Assembly (NCBI GenBank): GCA_021777555.1
Contig: JAJYDK010000020.1
Coordinates: forward strand, 1-64,000
From: Pseudomonadota bacterium
GTDB taxonomy: Bacteria; Pseudomonadota; Gammaproteobacteria; Steroidobacterales; Steroidobacteraceae
Direction of reading: 5' to 3'
DNA length: 64,000 nt
Below the pieces are notes generated by a model. The model was given only the letters and a program-made list of their open reading frames with translations, was not told where the DNA came from and did no database searches. Positions 33,565-42,416 of the stretch are shown here, one piece after another (the stretch's first letter is position 1; the number at the start of each line of letters is the position of its first letter). A program made the position numbers and the translations under genes.

Positions 33565-34567
33565 GTCATTGACTCCTCAAAGATGCATTTTCCAAGACGG
33601 CCCACGCGTGCTTGGCGCACGCGCAGGATGAGATCCCTTTAGATATCGCGACCGCGCCAGCCAAACCGGCGACAGGGAGTCTGCCAACTCGCTCTTATAC
33701 TCGGCGTGGGCTCGTTGTCTGTGCACCAGCGCAGGCAACTGCCCGTCTCCGGCCTCGCGCGCTCGGCGCTCGAGCATTTGTTCACGAGACCGAGATGTAA
33801 TGGGGGGTCCACGGTGTGAAATGTGGCCGCGGCGCCTAGCCCTTGATGCCTCCCCCCGCCACGGTGGCGCTCGCGGCTCGCCGGGGTCCGGTATCGGCAC
33901 CCCCAACGCCCTGCCGCCGCAACGGCGACCACGAAGCTTGAACAAAGCAATGAGCGCACGGGGGTTCTGGTCATCGCGGGGACCAAGCTCACTCTTGCGA
34001 GCGACCGCCCGGGTAAGTGTCGCGTGCATGAGCTGCGCCGCCTCCGGCTTCGCTGACCCTCTCTTCAGGTCTCACACCATTCTGCCGGGGTCGCGTCGCG
34101 GACAACATACGTAGATAAGAGGGGGTGCCGGCGGGAAATCCTCAAGGGGGCGAGTGACCCGCTCCGATTGACGAGGCGCCGTCTTCTGCGGGTGACAGCA
34201 TGCTGTCGTTCAGCATCTCCCGGAGCGTGAGGCGCGCTTTGGCTGCGGAACTCTACTGGAGCGCATGCCGGATGCCGGCCAGAGAGGCCCAACGGATCCG
34301 TTCATGAATCCAGGACGCGAGAGCTATAGTTGATCCTTCACGCGCCTTGCCCTCCGCCCGCCGTCCGCAATTCCCGCATCTCATGGCACAGCGCATCACG
34401 GCGCCACAGCGAGCGAGTGGGCGCCGAAGCGCATGTCACTGCCGCTCGAGCCGGGCGTGCGGACCGGACCGGCCCTCAGCTGTGCGGCGTCCGCACTTTG
34501 CCCCGCCCGGTTCCCCAACCGGAGAATCACCAGGCTGAACCCGGGGCCGGCTCAATTCAATAGCCTG
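33565..34567. other. 1-kb gap without recognised genes
   Basis: Several open frames run through this stretch on both strands, but none has a plausible composition, ribosome site or family resemblance. The part next to 33565 should hold the promoter of the YqjD-type operon. The rest may be decayed accessory DNA. Confidence 0.4.
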
Positions 34568-36295
34568 CTACAGGTCGAAGTACCGCAATGCACCGAAGTC
34601 CATGTCCATCGTCCGCGCCGGGCTCACCGAGTCCGCTGGCAGCGATTCCACTACCGCGAGCGCGCCCCGAAGGTATTCCCCGTATCTCTCGCGCCGTACT
34701 GCCTCGGGTATCGCCGTGTCCTCATGGAGCGAACTGGCGAGCGCGATATGGAGCGAGAATGGCTCTGAGCTTTCCTTGAACCCACGATGCCTCCACTGCC
34801 CCGTCCGCACATCAAAATCGTACAGCGGCAGGAATCGATAGCCGTGTGTCGAGACGAAATTCACCGCATCGACGACGTATTGCGCATCGGTCTCGTCCAT
34901 GGTGAAGTGAAATCCAAGGCGGCACCAGCCGGGCTTGATGCCCTGGAAGCCCTTGCGGACGAATTCACGGTATTGGCCGGAGATGTCCGAACCGATGCCG
35001 AGCAGCCGGTGTCCATAAGGCCCTGCGCACGAGCACCCGGCCCTGGATTGGATGCCGAACAGGTCGTTGAGCAGCACGGTAACGAGCTTCGGGTGCAGAT
35101 GCCTACCGCTCGGCGTGCGTATGTTGAATGAAACGATTCCGATACGCCTGGAGGCGTCCGGACTCCCCAATATCTCGATTCTTTCGTTGAGTTTCCAACT
35201 GTCAAACGCCAGCTTCAGGAGCTGCGCTTCCTTGGCCTCGATTCTCTCCACGGTCAAGGCATCCTTGATGTCGAACGCCAGAGCAGCCTTCAGCGTCTGG
35301 AGCACACCAGGCGTACCAGCACGCTCTCGTGCCTCGATATCGGCGATGAAGTCCTGGTCTTCCGGACTGACGTAATCCACGGTTCCGCCGCCACACACGG
35401 TCGGGGGTAACTCTCGCGGGTACACTCGCTCATTGAACACCAGCAGTCCGGAGGATCCGGGTCCACCCAAGAACTTGTGGGGAGATATGAAGATGGCATC
35501 GAGCGCCGGGTCGCCCCCATCCGGATCCGCGGGCGGATTCATGTCAATCGAGACATAGGGGCCGCTGGCTGCGAAATCAAAGCAGGAGAGCGCCCCATGT
35601 CGATGCAGCAGCCGGGCGATGTCATGCACCGGTGATCGCATGCCCGTCACATTCGATGCGGCCGAAAACGATCCTATCCGTCGCCGGCCCAGGTACGCGG
35701 GATCCTGCAGCAGCAGCTCGAGGTGAGCGAGATCGATCTCCCCGTCAGCGGCAAGCCGCACTTCGACCACGGTTGCGATACCCTGTCGCCACGAGACCTC
35801 GTTCGAGTGGTGCTCATATGGCCCGACGAACACGACCGGCCGCCTCCGCTGCTCGAATTCGGAAAATGCCTGGACCGCATCGTTCCCGAAGTACTCCGTC
35901 ATGTGTTCCCGGCGCGCCGCTCGTGTCGCGGGCGCGATTGCGATGCCGAGGATCTGCTGATACTTGTCAATCGCCCCCGTAGCCCCGGTGCCCACCGAGA
36001 TGATCCTTCCTCCGGGCCCCGCATTGACCGCCTTCTTGATGCTCGTCTCGGCATCATGCAGCAGGCGGGTCATGCTGCGCCCCGTGATGTCGTCCTCGGT
36101 ATGAGTATTGGCGTAAAACCTCTGGACTCCCAATAGATAATTCTCGACGAACCAGAGACTGCGGCCCGAGGCAGTGTAATCGCAATATACGAGCGGTCGG
36201 CTGCCAAATGGCGTATCGATGAGCGAATCAATCCCTACGATTTGCGTGCGCAGCCACTCGAAAGTCATGTTGTGCATCTTCAATTTTCCGCTCAT
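34568..36295 (-). CDS. class V aminotransferase/cysteine desulfurase-like PLP enzyme with C-terminal extension
   Basis: A PLP enzyme of the NifS/SufS fold. Numbering from the open frame at 36313, the phosphate loop is GTGATGAID (109-116) and the pyridine-nitrogen aspartate lies in CFDFAASGPY. The Schiff-base Lys280 is in ISPHKFLGGPGSSG, and a desulfurase-like active-site loop SRAGCSCAGPYG holds Cys427 and Cys429. Desulfurases are about 400 residues; this protein is about 575 and has an extra domain after residue 440. ATG 36295 is one of several possible starts (also 36277 and 36268). It is divergent from an Lrp/AsnC regulator, which suggests an amino-acid substrate. The reaction is unknown. 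Confidence 0.75.
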   Translation of the reverse strand: MSGKLKMHNMTFEWLRTQIVGIDSLIDTPFGSRPLVYCDYTASGRSLWFVENYLLGVQRFYANTHTEDDITGRSMTRLLHDAETSIKKAVNAGPGGRIISVGTGATGAIDKYQQILGIAIAPATRAARREHMTEYFGNDAVQAFSEFEQRRRPVVFVGPYEHHSNEVSWRQGIATVVEVRLAADGEIDLAHLELLLQDPAYLGRRRIGSFSAASNVTGMRSPVHDIARLLHRHGALSCFDFAASGPYVSIDMNPPADPDGGDPALDAIFISPHKFLGGPGSSGLLVFNERVYPRELPPTVCGGGTVDYVSPEDQDFIADIEARERAGTPGVLQTLKAALAFDIKDALTVERIEAKEAQLLKLAFDSWKLNERIEILGSPDASRRIGIVSFNIRTPSGRHLHPKLVTVLLNDLFGIQSRAGCSCAGPYGHRLLGIGSDISGQYREFVRKGFQGIKPGWCRLGFHFTMDETDAQYVVDAVNFVSTHGYRFLPLYDFDVRTGQWRHRGFKESSEPFSLHIALASSLHEDTAIPEAVRRERYGEYLRGALAVVESLPADSVSPARTMDMDFGALRYFDL

Positions 36296-36756
36296 CCGGA
36301 TTCCCGCAACCACAACCCCCTAACCAATACGCACGCCGCTCGATGCCGCTTCCACAGCCACGCCAGGCGCGGAACGGCCGGCGTCCACATTCGGCCGCGC
36401 GATCAGTCTGGCGAAGCCCGGTCGACGAGAGCCTGCGACCGCCGGAAACCCCGCTTGCGCCCCGCGCTTTCGGACAGCGAGGTGATCCGGCAGTTGCTTG
36501 ACTGAGGATAGCTCGTTGCGCACAGCGATGCCTGTTGTATAGCCAGCTCGATACAGCGACAGACTTGATTCATGACACGGAGCGAAGTCCACGTCCCGCC
36601 GCCACGCGCTCGTTTCACCTCGATGGAGTCCGGATCTGCCGGACCAAGATCCATGGAACCGCCGAGCCTTCCTGCAGGTAGAGTGGCAGGTTCGAGCCGC
36701 AAATAATTTCTAAATGTCGCCTTCCGAAAGGTCTATTTTGTAATAATATTCTCCGG
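36296..36756. promoter_or_regulatory. divergent control region between PLP enzyme and Lrp-type regulator
   Basis: No gene is recognised. The final 60 bases before the regulator are AT-rich (AAATAATTTC, CTATTTTGTAATAATATTC) and hold a likely -10 (TAATAT) close to the start codon. Repeated AT-rich blocks spaced about two helical turns apart are typical of Lrp/AsnC binding regions. Frames read in this region have no support. Confidence 0.45.
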
Positions 36757-37239
36757 ATGAAAGAGTACGTGAAACTCGATTCTCTCGACAAACGCATCCT
36801 GACGGCGATCCAAAAAGACGGAACCCTGACGGTGCAGCAGGTGGCAGACATCGTCGGTCTTTCGACCACTCCATGCTGGCGCCGCATAAAACATCTTGAG
36901 GATGCGGGGGTCATTGACCGGCGCGTTGCGATTCTCAACCCGTATGCCATCGGCCTGAAGGGAACCGTATTTGTCTTTGTCCGGACAGATCAGCATGATG
37001 CGAGTTGGGTCGAGCGGTTTACGAGCGCAATCTCTGAAATTCCAGAGATTCTCGAATGCCATCGGCTGACGGGGAACATCGACTACCTGCTGAAGTGCGT
37101 GGTGCGCGACGTCGACCATTACGATGATGTCTACAAGCGGCTCATCGCTCGCGTGCCCAGCCTCATCGAGATGAGTGCGAGCTTTTCCATGGAGCGCCTC
37201 AAGGAAGTGACGGCAATCGACTGCTCAACGGCCCTGTAA
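36757..37239 (+). CDS. Lrp/AsnC-family transcriptional regulator
   Basis: A 160-residue regulator. The N-terminal helix-turn-helix is in LTVQQVADIVGLSTTPCWRR (about residues 24-43), followed by the typical IKHLEDAGVIDRRVAIL. The C-terminal RAM/effector-binding domain covers TVFVFVRTDQH to MERLKEV. Such proteins bind amino acids and commonly control the adjacent divergent gene, here the class V PLP enzyme. Length is normal. Confidence 0.9.
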   Translation: MKEYVKLDSLDKRILTAIQKDGTLTVQQVADIVGLSTTPCWRRIKHLEDAGVIDRRVAILNPYAIGLKGTVFVFVRTDQHDASWVERFTSAISEIPEILECHRLTGNIDYLLKCVVRDVDHYDDVYKRLIARVPSLIEMSASFSMERLKEVTAIDCSTAL

Positions 37240-37734
37240 CGTGATGCGGGGGCGGTTTGAGCGTACGACTCGCGCACCTTCCTGGGCGACGCCCCGCCCG
37301 ATCGGTCGAGAATTGACTGGCGCCTGAGGCACCCGCTGCGCGCGAACCCGGCGCGGCCCGTGATTCACCGTATAGCGAGCAGGGCATTCCAAATGGCCTC
37401 TGCCCGAATGGGTAATTTGGAAAGCCATTTCCGTCCGACACTGCCGTCCTTTCGCGGTCGGCAGTTCGGACAGACCGGAGGTTGGCGGCTTGATGCGCCC
37501 GTTACCAGTCGAGCATCCGATACGTTCCGACGCTGTATCCAGACTGGCCTGACGTTTGTTTGCGGCAATCGCGCGGCGTACGGGGCTCGCGGTTCATCGC
37601 CCATCCTGGATGCTCCCCCTGCGAGTGCGTGTTGGAGCGATTCTCGCCCTCTTTGCGGCCGTGGCCGCGTTGGCGTGCGCCACCGCCCGCGCCAATGTTG
37701 GCGATACCGAGCGGCGCGGTGTGCATGGATCGGG
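37240..37734. other. gap without recognised genes; inverted repeat
   Basis: No supported gene. An inverted repeat TTCCAAAT (37387-37394) / ATTTGGAA (37415-37422) with a 20-bp spacer lies about 150 bp past the Lrp-type gene. The stretch borders the merC remnant and may be decayed mobile DNA. Confidence 0.4.
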
Positions 37735-38053
37735 ATGCCTGTCAGCCGCCGACCGAGTCGCGAAACGGTCCGCCGCCAGCGGCGATGCTGCCATCCACCG
37801 ATCAACTGGGCGAGCAAGGCGCGCCGGCGAAGGCCGGGACCGGGATCCGGATGAACAGCCCCTCGAACCGAGTCAGGAAGCCCAGACCGATGGCCGCACC
37901 GCGGCTCGCGATGGCGGGAAAGGGCACCGTACAACCGATCGCCGAGCCTATGCCGCCCAGCACACCGGTCTTATCTGCAATCCGTGCCACGACACTCAAA
38001 TCTTCGCTCCGGAGACTTCTCTGTTGATGGTTTGACCATGGCACAGGGCGCAC
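37735..38053 (-). pseudogene. merC: frameshifted remnant of merC (mercury transport membrane protein)
   Basis: On the minus strand the frame starting near 38053 reads VVARIADKTGVLGGIGSAIG, then FPAIASRGAAIGLGFLTRFE and GLFIRIPVPAFAG. This follows the N-terminal half of MerC. It then meets a stop at 37802. The similarity resumes in another frame as ALLAQLIGGWQHRRWRRTV, which matches the next MerC segment, and decays after that. The MerC mercury-binding pair, normally adjacent to FPA, reads GCTVPFPA, so one cysteine is lost. No merR, merT, merP or merA is found nearby. Confidence 0.65.
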
Positions 38054-38385
38054 GCTATTACCGTGCTCAAGTACGAGGTCTGGATGGCCGGTGTCTCGGC
38101 AATGGCCAAGCTGATGGCGAGGATGGGCATACCGGCTCCGGCCGAGCGAGTCCGTCCCCCTTTTTTAGCGACGAACGGCGCAACAAGGCTCCTGCAGCCT
38201 CTCGATCGGCGCGGACCGGGTCGAGGACTGGAAGGGGCTCTGGCTCCCCCAGAGGGTCTTGCGCGCAGTGGCAGACCTCCTCCTTCGCGGCATGCTATAC
38301 TTGGCCGTCAGAACTCCCGACGCGCATTTTGCGCACCCCCTCCCAGACGAGCTTCGCGGGCCGAAATACCGCGCCCACGGAGACT
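38054..38385. promoter_or_regulatory. region upstream of RIO kinase, with extended -10 promoter
   Basis: TGCTATACT at 38293-38301 is an extended -10 element about 85 bp before the RIO kinase start codon. No good -35 is seen, which extended -10 promoters can tolerate. Otherwise the stretch holds no recognised gene. Confidence 0.4.
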
Positions 38386-39237
38386 ATGAAAATTCCTAAA
38401 GGCTTGCAGCCTTTGATTGAGGACGGCGTCATCGATGAAGTGATCCGTTCACTCAAGAGTGGCAAGGAAGCCACGGTTTACGTCGTGCGTTCGGGACCGC
38501 ACCTTCGCTGCGCGAAGGTCTACCGGGACATGGCGCAGCGCAGCTTCCAGAGACGCGCACAGTACCAGGAGGGCCGCAAGGTCCGCGGCAGCCGCGAAAC
38601 CCGCGCCATGAGCCGCAGCACCCGTTTCGGCCGCAGAGAGCAAGAGCACGAATGGAAGAACGCCGAAGTCGACGCGCTCTATCGGCTCGTGGCCGCCGAG
38701 GTGCGGGTTCCCCGGCCCTTCGGCTATTTCAACGATGTCTTGATCATGGAGCTGGTCACGGACGCATCGGGAGACCCGGCGCCGCGGCTGGGCGAAGTGG
38801 AGCTCACGCCGGATGTCGCGCGCGAATATCACGGCTTTCTCATGCGGCAGATCGTGCGCATGTTGAGCCTGGGCCTCATTCACGGCGATCTCTCGGAATT
38901 CAACGTTCTGCTGGCCCCCGACGGACCGGTCATCATCGACCTGCCTCAAGTCGTCAACGCCTCGGGCAACAATGCCGCCTTCGCCATGCTCGAACGCGAC
39001 GTCAACAACATCAGGGCCACGCTCGGCCGGTTTGCGCCCGAGTTGCTGCCCACCGAGTTCGCCCGCGAAATGTGGGCGCTCTATGAGACTGGCGAGCTGC
39101 ATCCGGACCGCCCCCTCACTGGCGTAGTGGTCCGTGAGGAGCCGCCAGTCGATACCGGAAGCGTCATCCAGGTGATCGAGGACGCCCGGGAAGAAGCGAT
39201 ACGCCGGCGCCTCGGCCGCGAAGAACGAATCGAGTAA
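38386..39237 (+). CDS. RIO1-family atypical serine protein kinase
   Basis: A 283-residue RIO kinase. The glycine-loop equivalent is LKSGKEATVYVVRSG with a following ATP-binding lysine (CAKVYRD). The catalytic loop is LIHGDLSEFNVLL and the metal-binding loop VIIDLPQ. In eukaryotes and archaea RIO kinases act in small-subunit ribosome maturation; in gammaproteobacteria their role is little known. ATG 38386 has GGAG upstream. It is 5 bp from a DEAD-box RNA helicase, so the pair likely serves RNA or ribosome metabolism. Confidence 0.9.
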   Translation: MKIPKGLQPLIEDGVIDEVIRSLKSGKEATVYVVRSGPHLRCAKVYRDMAQRSFQRRAQYQEGRKVRGSRETRAMSRSTRFGRREQEHEWKNAEVDALYRLVAAEVRVPRPFGYFNDVLIMELVTDASGDPAPRLGEVELTPDVAREYHGFLMRQIVRMLSLGLIHGDLSEFNVLLAPDGPVIIDLPQVVNASGNNAAFAMLERDVNNIRATLGRFAPELLPTEFAREMWALYETGELHPDRPLTGVVVREEPPVDTGSVIQVIEDAREEAIRRRLGREERIE

Positions 39238-39242
39238 CCGAT

Positions 39243-41057
39243 ATGAACGATGATCAGCCGATACCCGGTTTTCGCGAGCTGGGTCTGCCCGCACCCATCC
39301 TCGAAGCGCTCGCGGCCGTGGGCTATGAAACGCCCTCCCCGATCCAGGCGCAGACCATCCCCCTGCTCCTCTCCGGCGCCGACCTGCTCGGGCAGGCGCA
39401 GACCGGCACCGGCAAGACGGCAGCCTTCGCACTGCCGATCCTCGCGCAGATCGATCTGCGCGAGGCGAGTCCGCAGGCACTCGTGCTCGTGCCGACCCGC
39501 GAGCTCGCCATTCAGGTGGCGGAGGCCTTTCAGCGCTACGCCTCTCATTTGAAAGGTTTCCACGTCTTGCCGATCTATGGCGGCCAGAGCTACGTCCCGC
39601 AGCTCAAGGGCCTCAAGCGCGGCGTGCACGTGATCGTGGGCACGCCGGGGCGGGTCATGGACCACATGAATCGGGGCGTGCTGAAGCTCGACACCGTCCG
39701 ATTCATCGTGCTCGATGAAGGCGACGAGATGCTGCAGATGGGCTTCGTCGATGCGATCGAGTGGATTCTGCAGCAGGCCCCGCAGCAGCGGCAGACGGCG
39801 CTGTTCTCGGCCACGCTCCCTCCGGCCATCCGCCGGATCGCGCACACCCACATGCGCGAGCCGGCGCAGATCACGATCCAGAACCGCGCAAGCACCACAC
39901 CGAAGATCCGCCAACGCTACTGGCTGGTGAGCGGCCTGCACAAGCTCGATGCGCTCACGCGGGTTCTGGAAGCGGAACGCTTCGAGGCCATGCTCGTCTT
40001 CGTGCGAACGAAACTCGAAACGACGGAGCTCGCCGAAAGGCTCGAGGCACGCGGCTTCAACGTCGCCGCATTGCATGGTGACATCCCTCAACAGCAGCGC
40101 GAGCGCACGATCGCCCGCCTGAAGGCGGGTCAGATCGACATCGTCGTCGCCACTGACGTCGCCGCGCGGGGTCTCGACGTCGAGCGGATCTCCCATGTCG
40201 TCAACTACGACATTCCGTATGATTCGCAGACCTACGTTCACCGCATCGGCCGCACAGGCCGGGCGGGGCGAGCTGGCGAGGCGATTCTGTTCGTCGCGCC
40301 GCGCGAGCGGAACATGTTGCGCATCATCGAGCGAACGACCCGGCAGCCCATCGAGCAGATGCAGCTGCCGAGTGTCGCGGACGTCAATGAGCAGCGCATT
40401 CTCAAGTTCAAGGAAACCCTCGCGAGCGCGGTGCGCAGCGGCGAAGGCAAGGTATTCCAGCCGCTCATCGAGGAGATCGAGCGCGAGCAGAACCTGCCCG
40501 CTGTGGAGCTCGCCGCGGCACTGGCCAGCCTGCTTCAAGGTCCGGCCCCCTTCCTGCTGGCGCCGCAATCTGTGGTGCAGCACTCGGAAACTCCGCCGGA
40601 CTCGCCCCGCAGCGAGCCGAGAGCCAGGAAGGGGGGCGCAGGGAGGGATGGCGAGCCCGCGTCTGAGCCGCGGACGCATCGCAGCTCCAAGAAGGGCCCG
40701 CGGCTGGAAACGTATCGCATCGAAGTCGGCCATGCACACGGCGTGCAGCCCGGGAATATCGTCGGCGCCATCGCGAACGAGGCGGGCCTCGACGGGCGCA
40801 ACATCGGGCACATCGACATTCGCGATGACCACAGCTTCGTGGATCTTCCCGAGGGCATGCCCCAGGAGATTTTCGAAAATCTCCGGGCCGTGCGGGTGCG
40901 CGGTACGGAGTTGCGTATCAGCCGTGTCGACTCGAAGCCCGAGCGTTCCGAGCGGCCCCCGCGCTCCCACGACTCCCCCCACGCGCCGAAGCGCAAAGGC
41001 AAGGCGCCCCGACAGGATCACCCGGCGAAGCGTCGCGGCAAGCCTCCTCGCCGATAG
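39243..41057 (+). CDS. deaD: ATP-dependent DEAD-box RNA helicase, DeaD/CsdA type
   Basis: A 604-residue RNA helicase acting in ribosome assembly and cold RNA turnover. Motifs include the Q-motif (SPIQAQTIP), motif I AQTGTGKTAAF, Ia PTRELAIQV, motif III SATLPP, and motifs V-VI (TDVAARGLDVERI; HRIGRTGRAGR). Motif II reads VLDEGDEML, that is DEGD in place of DEAD. After the RecA domains come a DeaD dimerisation-like region, a DbpA-type RNA-binding domain (RIEVGHAHGVQPGNIVGAIA) and a basic tail. It is in an operon with the RIO kinase. Confidence 0.93.
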   Translation: MNDDQPIPGFRELGLPAPILEALAAVGYETPSPIQAQTIPLLLSGADLLGQAQTGTGKTAAFALPILAQIDLREASPQALVLVPTRELAIQVAEAFQRYASHLKGFHVLPIYGGQSYVPQLKGLKRGVHVIVGTPGRVMDHMNRGVLKLDTVRFIVLDEGDEMLQMGFVDAIEWILQQAPQQRQTALFSATLPPAIRRIAHTHMREPAQITIQNRASTTPKIRQRYWLVSGLHKLDALTRVLEAERFEAMLVFVRTKLETTELAERLEARGFNVAALHGDIPQQQRERTIARLKAGQIDIVVATDVAARGLDVERISHVVNYDIPYDSQTYVHRIGRTGRAGRAGEAILFVAPRERNMLRIIERTTRQPIEQMQLPSVADVNEQRILKFKETLASAVRSGEGKVFQPLIEEIEREQNLPAVELAAALASLLQGPAPFLLAPQSVVQHSETPPDSPRSEPRARKGGAGRDGEPASEPRTHRSSKKGPRLETYRIEVGHAHGVQPGNIVGAIANEAGLDGRNIGHIDIRDDHSFVDLPEGMPQEIFENLRAVRVRGTELRISRVDSKPERSERPPRSHDSPHAPKRKGKAPRQDHPAKRRGKPPRR

Positions 41058-41093
41058 CGCCGGCCGCGGGATCCCGGGGTGAAATCGTGTTTA

Positions 41094-41729
41094 TCAGTGC
41101 CCCGGGGTGCCCGCCGCGCGCGCCATCGAGGGCAACGATCCGCCATCCACGGCCTCGAGAGCCGGGCACAGCGGCTGCCAGGTGGGCCCCTGTGCTTCGA
41201 TGAGGAAGCGCCGCGCGATGACCTTCTCGCAGACATTTTGCTGCGGCTTGCCGGCCTGCGCCGCCACATGCTTCTCGATCACCGTTCCGTCGGATCCTGA
41301 TATCACTTTCTGGAAGCTGCCGTCGCTCGAGGTGAGGTTCTGCTGAAATGACAGCAAGGCCAGCAGGCCGCGCTCATCGGCCATGTCGGTCAAGGTCAGT
41401 GTGATCGGGCCTCCGGTTCCGGTGTAAGTGCCCACCGCGGTGGAGACGTTCATGCCCGGCAGACCGCAGCAGGTGGTATGCACATCGGCGCGCTGCAGTC
41501 CATTGACGGTCTTCGGCAGCACGCTGGCCAGTTCTGCGCCGGATACGGCGTTGACCTTCATCGTTGCGGGAGAAGAGGAGCTCGGGCCGCGCGATCCCCC
41601 CGCAGCGGGCGCCGCCGCAGCCGCGCGGGGTGGCGGTATCGGAGGGCGGTGACCGCATCCTGCAAGCAGCACAAGCGCGGCTGCTCCCGCGCTCCAGACT
41701 CCTCGCATTCTTCTTGTGTCAGCGGACAT
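41094..41729 (-). CDS. putative lipoprotein of unknown function
   Basis: A 211-residue protein with a lipoprotein signal (SAGAAALVLLAGCGHRPP; LAGC lipobox) and a proline/alanine-rich linker. A conserved-looking globular part follows (AELASVLPKTVNGLQRADV, then TLTDMADERGLLALLSFQQN), and it contains a CC pair (VHTTCCGLPG). ATG 41729 is chosen because it puts the lipobox at the right distance; the frame extends to 41942. No family function is recognised. It converges on deaD. Confidence 0.7.
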   Translation of the reverse strand: MSADTRRMRGVWSAGAAALVLLAGCGHRPPIPPPRAAAAAPAAGGSRGPSSSSPATMKVNAVSGAELASVLPKTVNGLQRADVHTTCCGLPGMNVSTAVGTYTGTGGPITLTLTDMADERGLLALLSFQQNLTSSDGSFQKVISGSDGTVIEKHVAAQAGKPQQNVCEKVIARRFLIEAQGPTWQPLCPALEAVDGGSLPSMARAAGTPGH

Positions 41730-41887
41730 CTTTTGAGACTCCCGATCGACCCCATGCGCACCCATGATCGCCCCGGCGATTATGCCAGGACCGCGGCCAC
41801 GAGCGGTCGCGGCAGAAGTGGTGCAAGATGGCGCCTCGCGCCGCTCATTGAGTGAGGGGTGGCGCTCGAGAGGGGCGGGGAGGAGAA

Positions 41888-42352
41888 ATGGGCGAGCCTG
41901 ACAAGAGGTTGTATCTGGAGGACCTGGCGGCGGGACAGACATTCCGTTCGGTGTCGCAACCGATCACGGCGGAGGAAATCAAGCGCTTCGCCCGCCAGTT
42001 CGATCCGCAGCCCTTCCATCTCGAGGAGCAAGAGGCCCGGCAGACCTTCTTCCAGGGACTTGTGGCGAGCGGCTGGCATACCGCCGCCCTCGCCATGCGG
42101 CTGCTCGTGCAGAGCGCACCGTTCGCCGGAGGAATCGTCGGCACCGCGATCGAGGAGCTTCGCTGGCTCAAGCCCGTCCGGCCGGACGATGTGCTGCGGC
42201 TCGAGACCGGTATCTTGGACATACAGGCGGGCAAGCGCTCCCGCGGGATCGTGAGGATCAAATGCACTACCCTCAACCAGCGCGGCGAACCGGTCCAGGT
42301 ACTCACCGCCGCGCTACTCGTGAGCAGACGGTCTGAGCACTCGCCGGGATGA
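41888..42352 (+). CDS. MaoC-like acyl-CoA dehydratase/hydratase
   Basis: A 154-residue single hot-dog-fold protein. The (R)-hydratase signature is RFARQFDPQPFHLEEQEA with FFQGLVASGWHTAALAMR, where the Asp and His form the active site. The substrate is probably an enoyl-CoA or a similar thioester. ATG 41888 follows GGAG. It stands alone, so the pathway (fatty-acid, polyhydroxyalkanoate or other) cannot be fixed. Confidence 0.85.
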   Translation: MGEPDKRLYLEDLAAGQTFRSVSQPITAEEIKRFARQFDPQPFHLEEQEARQTFFQGLVASGWHTAALAMRLLVQSAPFAGGIVGTAIEELRWLKPVRPDDVLRLETGILDIQAGKRSRGIVRIKCTTLNQRGEPVQVLTAALLVSRRSEHSPG

Positions 42353-42416
42353 CCGTGCTGCGCGACGGCTAAACCGCTATTGCGGACCCGGCCCTGCTTC
42401 AGCCTACACTCCCGCC

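Noticed and set aside
33577-34029. 150-codon minus-strand ORF in the 33.6-34.6 kb gap
   Set aside because: Arg- and Pro-rich composition with no domain, hydrophobic pattern or ribosome site; not distinguishable from a chance frame.
37365-37934. 189-codon minus-strand ORF as an intact gene
   Set aside because: Only a short internal part resembles MerC and in a different frame from the rest of the remnant; it is better explained as part of the frameshifted pseudogene.
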